53,895 bases of DNA, from contig JASLDG010000039.1 of the NCBI GenBank assembly GCA_030146045.1, forward strand, positions 1 to 53,895. The letters are read 5' to 3'. A model generated the notes under the pieces. The model was not told where the DNA came from and searched no databases. It saw nothing but the letters and a program-made list of their open reading frames with translations. A program made the position numbers and the translations under genes. The DNA is from Candidatus Saccharimonadales bacterium. Lineage in GTDB: Bacteria > Patescibacteriota > Saccharimonadia > Saccharimonadales > Saccharimonadaceae. The first letter of the stretch is position 1. Each line of letters starts with the position of its first letter. Below are positions 33,167-40,173 of the stretch, piece after piece.

Positions 33167-33278
33167 CCCTGGAAAGCATGTGCGGCAGACCATTTCAAAA
33201 GCACCTGTTTCCTCTGTTTTTATAGGCGTAAAATCGTTGCTCCGACCATCGTGCTCGTGGTAAAATAACACCAAGCTT

Positions 33279-33290
33279 TGGTGGCCACCA
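33279..33290. promoter_or_regulatory. 12-bp palindrome between the ATPase operon and the large fibre gene
   Basis: TGGTGGCCACCA is a perfect palindrome in the 210-bp divergent region, with no other gene there. A shared operator is possible; otherwise nothing notable in this spacer. Confidence 0.3.
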
Positions 33291-33346
33291 CGCATCCGAG
33301 TGAAACAAACATTTTACCCGCATTACCGGTGTAAAACCATACAACA

Positions 33347-36300
33347 ATGACAGCGTGGTGCCACCTCCCCACTATCCTTAACCAACGTCGTGCACTGTGG
33401 ATAACAGGGCTTATTGCGTTATGTGCTGCGTTTATTACAACGCTTCTGTTTGCTCATGCCTCATATGCGGTACCCAATACGAATAAAGTTATCAACTTCC
33501 AGGGGCGCCTTACCTATCCGACTGGTGGTGTCGTTGCAGATGGGTATTACAACATTCAATTTAAGATTTATCAAGGTGGCGATGGTAAAACCGCTGGCAA
33601 CGGCGGGATAACACCAAGCTGGATCGAATCATACACCAACAATAACACCAATGCTGGCGTGTACGTGAAGGGCGGCTATTTCTCAGTGAGCCTTGGTGAA
33701 AAATCACCCTTCGGCAGCCTCGTTGACTGGGACAACGACACCCTCTGGCTCTCAATGAACGTCGGAGGAACCGCCGCAAACTGTACCAGCTTCGGCGGAG
33801 CAGGATGTACAGGTGATGGCGAAATGCTCCCGATGCAGCGTATGACCGCAGTACCTTACGCACTCAACGCTGGTGCGCTGAATGGCAAATCGGCAGATAA
33901 TTTCGTTCAGATCGCTCAGGGCGTACAGACTGATGCGAGTAATAACACAAGCAGCATTTTCATCAACAAAACCGGAACCAACGGCAACTTCGCACAGCTA
34001 CAAAACGACGGTACCGACGTACTTCGCATCGGCAACACCGGTGATTTAGAGTTTGGTGGGGCGCAGGATCACACAATTAGCGTTGCACAAAGTGGCACCA
34101 ATACACAAGGTGGACACCTCGGTATCACCGCAGGTACCGGAGGAAGCGGCGATGGTGCAACCGGAGGTTATCTAATACTACAGGGTGGCAATGCAGGTGG
34201 CACCAATGGAGATGGCGGATCAGTTGTTATTAACGGAGGAAATGGTACCGGAACAGGCCATGGCGGCACCATCTATATTGGCAGCTCTAACGATTCAAAT
34301 ATCCAGATTGGCAACACAAACCTGGCAGGCAGTTCGCAGGGTATCAATATCGGTACCAATACCGGGAGCGGTACGACGTTTGTCACAATCGGGTCAAGTG
34401 GATCCGCAGGCGGCGGCACCACCACTCTGCAAGCTAAAGATACGGTCAGCATCAAGACAAATGACGTGACACGAGCAACCTTTACCAATAGCAACTCGGT
34501 CTATTTTGGTAATGGCGTGTCGGCAGCCACCCCTGATAACTTCACTATTCAGGGTACTAATAGTGCGGCGAGCGGGACGGCCGGCGGATCACTCACCGTT
34601 CAAGGTGGCAATGCGACCACTGGTAACGCTAACGGGGGTAATATCACGCTCAGCGGCGGGACGGGTAGCGGTACCGGAAGCAGTGGCCTTGTTGTCATGA
34701 CCACGCCAACCTTCTCTACCGTCACGAATGATTCGAACTGCTACACAGGAGGCGCCCCTGTTGCCTCTAACTGTACGGTGAGCGCTGCAACTGTCAACTC
34801 CTCGTCAGCAGTGATTGTTGGATTTAGCACCGACGGAAAAATTGCCACATTACCCGCCCCCGCCAATACCACCGCCGGCCGAATCATCTACGTCATGGCT
34901 GCAGGTGGATCACACAATTTTACCTTGCGTGCCAATACAGGGAGTGCAGCTGAGCAATCAATTGCAATGCGCGCCAATATGACCGCCACTATGATCTGGA
35001 ATGGTAGTGCTTGGACAGCTGCAGGTGGATCGAACGCGTCAACCCTTCAAAACGTATACGATAACAATCCACAAGGACCGACTGCCGATATCGTACTCAA
35101 CAAAACAACCTCAACCAATGGCCTTGCTATCAAAGATAGCGTAAGCGACCCGATCAACGGCAACATGCTCGCAGTGAAAAACGCAACCGATAGTGCTATT
35201 TTCTCGGTTAACAGCGCCGCCTCAAATGAATATGCGACCAACCCTGGTGCCGAAACCGCGGGTGGAAGCGCTTCTACCTTCCCTGCTAATACCTGGGGTA
35301 GTGTCGGTGCAGCGAGCATCTCACGCTATACAACAGCCGGTAATTACATAGCTAACGGATCTGCGTCAGTAAAGGTTAATGTAACCGGTGGGCTTTCAGG
35401 AGCTAAAAACCAGCTCACAGCAGCCCTTCTCCCAAGCAAAACCTATAACGTTACAATGAAAGCCCGTCTTGAAAGCGGCTCATTTACCGATTTCGGCGTC
35501 AACTACTCAGCAGACGGCACTAACCTGGCAGTCGATTGCTCAGATGATGTAGAGATCGTAACAACTGAATGGCGTCAAGTAAGCTGCTCCTTCCAAACAC
35601 CGGCAAGTGGTATTACTGCCCAAAACTTCATTGCCATTGGCCAGACAAATGCAGCAACACACACATTCTATATCGACGACTTATCAGTCGCACAGTCAGA
35701 TAGCGCCTCATCGTCAGTTAAGATTGGCACGGGCAATAACACGGGCAACGCAACACTCTTCACTCTCGACAAGAGTCCAACTGCCCCCACAGCACCATCA
35801 AACGAAGCCCTTCTTGGCAGCATGTATTACGATACAACAATAGGTAAAGTGCAATGTTTTGAAGCTGACGGTTGGGGAGCCTGTAGTGCACAGCCCGACA
35901 CCTTTGTTCTCCTAAGTCCAGAATATCCAAACGCTGTCATTAACACAACTGGCACTGGCACCTTTAGTAGTGGATTTTGCTCCAATGCACTTAATATCAA
36001 CGACGGTACTTCTGGACAACCGTTAATATGCGGGAGCAATGACACCTATAATTTCTATCAATGGTCATCAACACAAGGCGCCACCCAAACACGAAGTATC
36101 TATGTAAACTACCAACTACCGTCAAACTTCAAAAAGTTCGTTGCCGGCTCAACCTCGCTATCCTCGCGCACTAACAGCAGTGATGCAGCTGTACGCTTCG
36201 TTGTTTTCCGTAACCGCCCTGGCACGAGTCTTACTATGTGCGGCACACCGACCACCGCATCCACTGGTGCTGTCGCTTGGCAAAAAACAACGACCGCACT

Positions 36301-36430
36301 AGCCAACGATCCAGCAAGTTGTGGTTTCTCACCTGGTGATAGCTTGGTAATGCGCATCGACGTTGAAAGCAAAAACAGCGCCACTGCTTATGTCAGTAAT
36401 TTCAACTTCGCCTTCAGCAACAATGACTAG
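33347..36430 (+). CDS. large secreted fibre-like surface protein
   Basis: A 1027-residue protein. Signal segment about 15-46 (cleavage near SYA-V), a tail-fibre-like N-terminal domain (F-Q-G-R-L-T-Y-P-T-G-G, to about 200), then a Gly/Thr/Asn-rich repetitive shaft (about 200-460, e.g. G-G-S-V-V-I-N-G-G-N-G-T-G-T-G), a middle domain, a carbohydrate-binding-module-like jelly roll (about 628-795, from N-P-G-A-E-T to F-Y-I-D-D-L-S-V), a S-M-Y-Y-D-T-T-I-G-K tail-fibre motif (about 825), and a C-terminal beta domain with several cysteines. No anchor visible. A role in binding a partner cell or polysaccharide is plausible. Divergent from the ATPase operon. Confidence 0.75.
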   Translation: MTAWCHLPTILNQRRALWITGLIALCAAFITTLLFAHASYAVPNTNKVINFQGRLTYPTGGVVADGYYNIQFKIYQGGDGKTAGNGGITPSWIESYTNNNTNAGVYVKGGYFSVSLGEKSPFGSLVDWDNDTLWLSMNVGGTAANCTSFGGAGCTGDGEMLPMQRMTAVPYALNAGALNGKSADNFVQIAQGVQTDASNNTSSIFINKTGTNGNFAQLQNDGTDVLRIGNTGDLEFGGAQDHTISVAQSGTNTQGGHLGITAGTGGSGDGATGGYLILQGGNAGGTNGDGGSVVINGGNGTGTGHGGTIYIGSSNDSNIQIGNTNLAGSSQGINIGTNTGSGTTFVTIGSSGSAGGGTTTLQAKDTVSIKTNDVTRATFTNSNSVYFGNGVSAATPDNFTIQGTNSAASGTAGGSLTVQGGNATTGNANGGNITLSGGTGSGTGSSGLVVMTTPTFSTVTNDSNCYTGGAPVASNCTVSAATVNSSSAVIVGFSTDGKIATLPAPANTTAGRIIYVMAAGGSHNFTLRANTGSAAEQSIAMRANMTATMIWNGSAWTAAGGSNASTLQNVYDNNPQGPTADIVLNKTTSTNGLAIKDSVSDPINGNMLAVKNATDSAIFSVNSAASNEYATNPGAETAGGSASTFPANTWGSVGAASISRYTTAGNYIANGSASVKVNVTGGLSGAKNQLTAALLPSKTYNVTMKARLESGSFTDFGVNYSADGTNLAVDCSDDVEIVTTEWRQVSCSFQTPASGITAQNFIAIGQTNAATHTFYIDDLSVAQSDSASSSVKIGTGNNTGNATLFTLDKSPTAPTAPSNEALLGSMYYDTTIGKVQCFEADGWGACSAQPDTFVLLSPEYPNAVINTTGTGTFSSGFCSNALNINDGTSGQPLICGSNDTYNFYQWSSTQGATQTRSIYVNYQLPSNFKKFVAGSTSLSSRTNSSDAAVRFVVFRNRPGTSLTMCGTPTTASTGAVAWQKTTTALANDPASCGFSPGDSLVMRIDVESKNSATAYVSNFNFAFSNND

Positions 36431-36464
36431 CGTAAGGTTTTTGGCCTGCCATCCCTGTTTATGC

Positions 36465-36470
36465 TACACT
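36465..36470 (+). promoter_or_regulatory. -10 box upstream of the 36517 gene
   Basis: TACACT with an upstream TG (TGCTACACT, extended -10). A 7-bp hairpin (TGTGGCA 36486-36492 with TGCCACA 36498-36504) follows in the leader, just before the weak ribosome site AGGA. Confidence 0.45.
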
Positions 36471-36516
36471 AACAAAGTAGCTTATTGTGGCATTGTGTGC
36501 CACAGGACACTTATCA

Positions 36517-37017
36517 GTGAAGGTAACCCGACCCACAAAACAACAAACTGTCATCATATGTATTATCGCCTGCGTTCTGCTTGGCGGCGGTATTATGATT
36601 GCGATTACTAACCATCAGGAGCCCCGCACACCTACCTATGCAACATTAGTACCAACACAGAAATCAGTCTCAGACCTTGGCGGATGGCAGCGCATCAGCC
36701 CACCTGGAAAAGACCCCGTATTTGCCTATACGGATAGTATAGATGGTGTTCGTATTAGTGTCAGTCAGCAAGCAATGCCCGCATCATTCAAGGGTGATAT
36801 CGCGCAGCGTACCGCGAATCTCGCCCGCGATTTTCAGGCCACAAGAAGACTTGATGTCAGCGGTACTATCGTTTATATTGGTACTTCGGCAAAAGGTCCG
36901 CAGTCTACAATCTTTACCAAAAATAATCTGTTAATTTTTATTAAGTCCGAAAAAACAATCAGCGACGCCGGATGGTCGAGCTATATATCATCACTGAGCG
37001 CGCAACCAGCTCCGTAG
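36517..37017 (+). CDS. membrane-anchored extracytoplasmic protein, unknown
   Basis: A 166-residue protein from GTG 36517 (AGGA nine bases upstream). One N-terminal TM helix (V-I-I-C-I-I-A-C-V-L-L-G-G-G-I-M-I-A-I), then about 130 outer residues with an alternating beta pattern (V-F-A-Y-T-D-S-I-D-G-V-R-I-S-V-S-Q-Q) and a late K-S-E-K-T-I-S-D-A-G-W-S-S-Y-I. No family recognised. Convergent with the next gene, 7 bp apart. Confidence 0.65.
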   Translation: MKVTRPTKQQTVIICIIACVLLGGGIMIAITNHQEPRTPTYATLVPTQKSVSDLGGWQRISPPGKDPVFAYTDSIDGVRISVSQQAMPASFKGDIAQRTANLARDFQATRRLDVSGTIVYIGTSAKGPQSTIFTKNNLLIFIKSEKTISDAGWSSYISSLSAQPAP

Positions 37018-37024
37018 CTATAAA

Positions 37025-37609
37025 TTATTTGTTACCGTTTTTATGCTGCTCGATTGATTGAGCGACCTTACCGTCACTCTTAAGATTCTCATAAAAGAGC
37101 ACCTGGTCTTGAGCGATGAGCATCTCATCCTCTGGACCGTGAATTTCATTGCCAAGCTTCACTAATTGGACATTACCTTGATCGGTCGTCGTCTGCTGCG
37201 GATTCTTCGCATCTTTTTCGGCATCTTGCGATTGTGTTTGCAAGTAATAAATATCTGTCAGTTTCATGTAGCCGCTCGTCCCTGCCTGCAGCTTACCAAA
37301 ATATACCTGGCCATTCGTAAAGAACACTGCCTGATATTTACTACTGTCAACCACAAGACCTGGTTGTTGTATATTTGACCACAGTATCCATGCAACCGCA
37401 CCGATAATAATACCCGCTACCGCTGCAGCAACAGGAATCAAAACTCGTTTCCAGCGACCAGACTCTGGCCGTACCTGAGGCGTGCTTGCACGATACGCAG
37501 GGAGCGCTTCTTTCTTAGCTACCGGTTCTGACTGCCGTGCTACAGGCTGTTCAGGTCGAGCGGCAACTCGTCGGTCTGTCGGTCGCGGCGCACGAAGTCC
37601 CCCGTCCAT
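37025..37609 (-). CDS. single-pass membrane protein, unknown
   Basis: A 194-residue protein with AGGGAG upstream. The cytoplasmic N-terminus (1-53) is rich in Arg/Pro/Gln, followed by TM helix (about 55-77, I-P-V-A-A-A-V-A-G-I-I-I-G) and an outer region with Y-Q-A-V-F-F-T-N-G-Q-V-Y-F-G-K-L, then a polar helix. The F-T-N-G-Q-V-Y-F-G-K-L pattern is one I associate with small conserved membrane proteins of Patescibacteria, but no function is known. Confidence 0.65.
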   Translation of the reverse strand: MDGGLRAPRPTDRRVAARPEQPVARQSEPVAKKEALPAYRASTPQVRPESGRWKRVLIPVAAAVAGIIIGAVAWILWSNIQQPGLVVDSSKYQAVFFTNGQVYFGKLQAGTSGYMKLTDIYYLQTQSQDAEKDAKNPQQTTTDQGNVQLVKLGNEIHGPEDEMLIAQDQVLFYENLKSDGKVAQSIEQHKNGNK

Positions 37610-37689
37610 CTTTGTGTGTCTCCCTTTACCTTCTTTATCCCCTACTATAGCATAAGAACTGTACTGTTTTCAATCGATACCACCCGCTT

Positions 37690-38958
37690 CTATATGTGCC
37701 TCTTGAGTTTTCCGACATGGTCTATCAGTTTGTGATTACCAGACTTCTTGGCATATACCTCCATGCGGCTGATTATCGACTTGTGTGCCTTGAGATCTGC
37801 AGTAGTCATACTTGACCCGAGTTTCTTTTGCTCGGTAAAAAATAACGCCTCATAGCAATTCTGCACTGCTTGCTTGTCACCATATTTTTCGAACGCATGC
37901 GCTGCATCAAGGTATTTTCCTGCTTTGTAGAGATACACTCCTTCGACATGATAACTGTTTTTGACGAGTTCCGTACGTTTCAAAGAATATTCAGCAAACC
38001 GACGCGCTTGTTTGAAATTATGGCGCTCCGTAAAATAGATCGAGCCATTATGCCCTACGACCGCCAGCAGCTCTTGGTTTTTGCTCTGTTTTGCAAACGT
38101 CAGCGCCTTCGCGTAGTTACCCCGCTTCATCAACGCGTTAATAACCGTACCATATGCTGCGTCCAGATTATTCGTCACAATATCACGCTCGTGGCTCAAT
38201 ATATACGCAAAGCGAGAAGCCTGCAAAAAATCGCTCGGGTCCACCTCGTGCGTCTTTAGATACGAATCAGTCGTATCGAGCAGATTAATACTAACAATTT
38301 CTTCAATTGGCAGCAACCGCTCACCTTCGCGCCCCTCATAGTTCGTAAAGGTGCCGTTAGTGGCTTCGATATCGACACCTTTATAATGAAGCGCCACGTG
38401 CTCGGGCAAGACACGAACCCGCAAATCGCTCACATCAAAATAGCGCGAATACATATAAATATACAATGTCACAATCTGATTACAATCACCGACTAATTTC
38501 TCGACCCCAGGATCACGCAGTAGGCGTCCAAATGAACTCGAGGTACGGTATTCATACACGCCGCGCCTTGGCGAAAAGTAACGGGTCAAACTATCGAGCA
38601 GCTTTGCGCGCTGAATTTCAGGCGTCGCCCGTGGTGCTGCATGATGGATGCGGGCTTTTGCCTGTTCGGATGTATGGCTATCTGCCACGCGAAATTGCTC
38701 AAAATCATCAACAATCTTGTGTAGATTTCTGTAGAGCTCTTTACGATGGTTCTTTCGCAAATAGTCATAGCCTTTGTACCGGTACTCACTCCACAAATTA
38801 AGTGCTGCGGTATTCCGCTGAAGCAACCCATTCAATTGTTTGCGGACCGTAATGCGCGCACTCCGCTCGCTCAACCCGCCAAAAAATACCCCGACTGCCC
38901 GCTCGTCGGCATCAACATAGGGCGCAAAGAAATAATAAAGGCGGCGTATACTATCCAT
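37690..38958 (-). CDS. transglutaminase-like domain plus TPR-like repeats, cytosolic
   Basis: A 422-residue protein without signal peptide. An N-terminal helical part (1-110) precedes a transglutaminase-like core with C159 in L-V-G-D-C-N-Q, H187 in P-E-H-V-A-L-H, and D196 in G-V-D-I-E-A-T-N-G, a full Cys-His-Asp set, recalling SirB1-type proteins. The C-terminal third is made of TPR-like helices (A-L-T-F-A-K-Q-S-K-N, R-F-A-E-Y-S-L-K-R, G-K-Y-L-D-A-A-H-A-F-E-K-Y-G-D). Likely an intracellular cysteine protease or a non-catalytic relative that binds protein partners. Assignment from motifs only. Confidence 0.65.
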   Translation of the reverse strand: MDSIRRLYYFFAPYVDADERAVGVFFGGLSERSARITVRKQLNGLLQRNTAALNLWSEYRYKGYDYLRKNHRKELYRNLHKIVDDFEQFRVADSHTSEQAKARIHHAAPRATPEIQRAKLLDSLTRYFSPRRGVYEYRTSSSFGRLLRDPGVEKLVGDCNQIVTLYIYMYSRYFDVSDLRVRVLPEHVALHYKGVDIEATNGTFTNYEGREGERLLPIEEIVSINLLDTTDSYLKTHEVDPSDFLQASRFAYILSHERDIVTNNLDAAYGTVINALMKRGNYAKALTFAKQSKNQELLAVVGHNGSIYFTERHNFKQARRFAEYSLKRTELVKNSYHVEGVYLYKAGKYLDAAHAFEKYGDKQAVQNCYEALFFTEQKKLGSSMTTADLKAHKSIISRMEVYAKKSGNHKLIDHVGKLKRHI

Positions 38959-39019
38959 ACGGTCTACCGGGCACCTTCTACTGCACTTCTGCTACTCATA
39001 TTTGATCACCCACATAAAT

Positions 39020-39301
39020 CTATCTGTTTTTTATCCCATCAAGCCGAAGTGTATCACTATCATCAACATGGGCACCATTACTGCCAACATACTTATCGTT
39101 GATTTTGGAGCCATGTCTGATCACATGAACTATTGCCATTGCGTGCCCGTGACCCAATGTAAAATCATCTTTGAGCCATGCAACAATCTCACCAGCTTTG
39201 GTATCAGCGTTAAAACCCTTTTCCTTTGCCATACCAATAAAATCGTTTGGTGTTTTACCCGTTTTCTTCTCCACATTGTCTAGATATGCTTGAAATGACA
39301 T
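39020..39301 (-). CDS. DUF4287-family protein
   Basis: A 93-residue protein: S-F-Q-A-Y-L-D-N-V-E-K-K-T-G-K-T-P-N-D-F and K-A-G-E-I-V-A-W-L-K-D-D-F-T-L-G-H-G-H-A-M-A-I are the DUF4287 hallmarks. A ~20-residue C-terminal extension follows. Function not established; family members are small soluble proteins sometimes near acyltransferase or toxin-like genes. Confidence 0.85.
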   Translation of the reverse strand: MSFQAYLDNVEKKTGKTPNDFIGMAKEKGFNADTKAGEIVAWLKDDFTLGHGHAMAIVHVIRHGSKINDKYVGSNGAHVDDSDTLRLDGIKNR

Positions 39302-39352
39302 AGTTATAGTTTAGCAGGAATAAGACAATCGGGTGGCTCGTAAGTTCGCTCA

Positions 39353-39447
39353 ACCGAACCACTTTTGCTCCGCAAAAGAGCTGGTTCTCGCGCCACATGT
39401 GGATAGCCACGTAAAACCCCCACATGAGGTGGGGATTTTACGTGGCT
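39353..39447 (-). repeat. double-hairpin repeat, copy A
   Basis: 43 bases (39353-39395) match 39965-40007 with one difference and hold an imperfect hairpin (GCAAAAG/CTTTTGC core). After seven unrelated bases both copies continue with ATAGCCACG and a long hairpin: here 39405-39447, base AGCCACG/CGTGGCT with a CCCCA/TGGGG-type top. It follows the gene at 39488-39823 on the minus strand and acts at least as its terminator. Confidence 0.8.
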
Positions 39448-39487
39448 CACAACGATAAAGGAAGTTATAACTGTAATAAAGGAGGAT

Positions 39488-39823
39488 TTATTGCTGACCT
39501 AGAATATTGTCAACAGTACGATCAACAGCAATCGTGCTTGATAACTCGGAACCCATCTCAATAGCACGGTTAACTTCATTATGCGTAAGGTCACTATCTA
39601 GTGCGGAAGTAATTTCTTGAGCTGCTCGAGCGGCTGCAACTTCAGCCATATCTGGGTCAACACCTACAGACTCAACTAGAAACGACTTAATGTCGGCAAC
39701 TGCAATCATAAGGCGGTCTTTCTTTTCTGGAAATTGCTCTTTCAAACTGCCATCAATAAATTCACCAAACACACCATTTGGGTTAGTTGGTGAAGATAAT
39801 CGATCATAGCTATGGTTTGCCAT
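39488..39823 (-). CDS. small soluble protein, unknown
   Basis: A 111-residue protein from ATG 39823; a TATAGT box lies ten bases upstream and no ribosome site is seen. Acidic and helical: F-G-E-F-I-D-G-S-L-K-E-Q-F-P, A-D-I-K-S-F-L-V-E-S-V-G-V-D-P-D-M-A-E, A-A-R-A-A-Q-E-I. No family recognised. It lies exactly between the two copies of the double-hairpin repeat, next to tRNA-Asn. Confidence 0.6.
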   Translation of the reverse strand: MANHSYDRLSSPTNPNGVFGEFIDGSLKEQFPEKKDRLMIAVADIKSFLVESVGVDPDMAEVAAARAAQEITSALDSDLTHNEVNRAIEMGSELSSTIAVDRTVDNILGQQ

Positions 39824-39964
39824 AATAAAAACACTATAGCATATTTTAACTATAGTATCAATATTTTGGCTCAGGCAGCTAGGTTGCTTCACTTCGTTCC
39901 GCTCTTCCGTTCGTTTGCAAAATATAAAATACCTAACGGTGCTTTATTTTGCTTCACTCGCTAT

Positions 39965-40058
39965 ACCGAACCACTCTTGCTCCGCAAAAGAGCTGGTTCT
40001 CGCGCCATTGAGTCATAGCCACGAAAAAACACCCATGGCAGGGTGTTTTTTCGTGGCT
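39965..40058 (-). repeat. double-hairpin repeat, copy B, overlapping the tRNA-Asn end
   Basis: Second copy. The long hairpin (40017-40058) has the same AGCCACG/CGTGGCT base as copy A but a different inner stem (AAAAAACACCC/GGGTGTTTTTT), so pairing is kept while sequence changed. Its CGTGGCT arm contains the CCA end of tRNA-Asn. It is the tRNA terminator on the minus strand. Confidence 0.8.
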
Positions 40059-40128
40059 CCGGCAGCTGGGCTCGAACCAGCGACCTAATCGTTAACAGCG
40101 ATCCGCTCTACCACTGAGCTATGCCGGA
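40054..40128 (-). tRNA. tRNA-Asn (anticodon GTT), CCA encoded
   Basis: Reading the minus strand from 40128: acceptor TCCGGCA pairs with TGCCGGA, D-arm AGCTCAGTGGTAGAGC, anticodon stem GATCG/CGATT with loop CTGTTAA (GTT at 34-36), T-arm with GGTTCGAGCC, discriminator G and CCA at 40054-40056. All stems pair. tsaC in this window would make the t6A37 of this ANN-decoding tRNA. Confidence 0.95.
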
Positions 40129-40139
40129 ATACAAGGGTT

Positions 40140-40169
40140 AGTATAGCCCAAATACCACACAGCAGTCAA
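40140..40169 (-). promoter_or_regulatory. promoter of tRNA-Asn
   Basis: On the minus strand TTGACT (40164-40169), 18-bp spacer, TATACT (40140-40145), 11 bases before the mature tRNA 5' end. Confidence 0.75.
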
Positions 40170-40173
40170 GGGG

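Noticed and set aside
33158..33204. Upstream starts (33159, 33204) for the c-like gene
   Set aside because: They overlap or precede the TGCTATAAT promoter and would lie outside the transcript; ATG 33135 begins a clean signal peptide.
34100..34720. Gly/Thr/Asn-rich repeats in the large fibre gene as a CRISPR or satellite array
   Set aside because: They are codon-level repeats inside one open frame without constant repeat units and spacers.
39881..39965. Short alternating TTCACT/TTCGTTCC-type sequence as a third copy of the double-hairpin repeat
   Set aside because: Only a few bases resemble the flank of the repeat; the 43-base core is absent.
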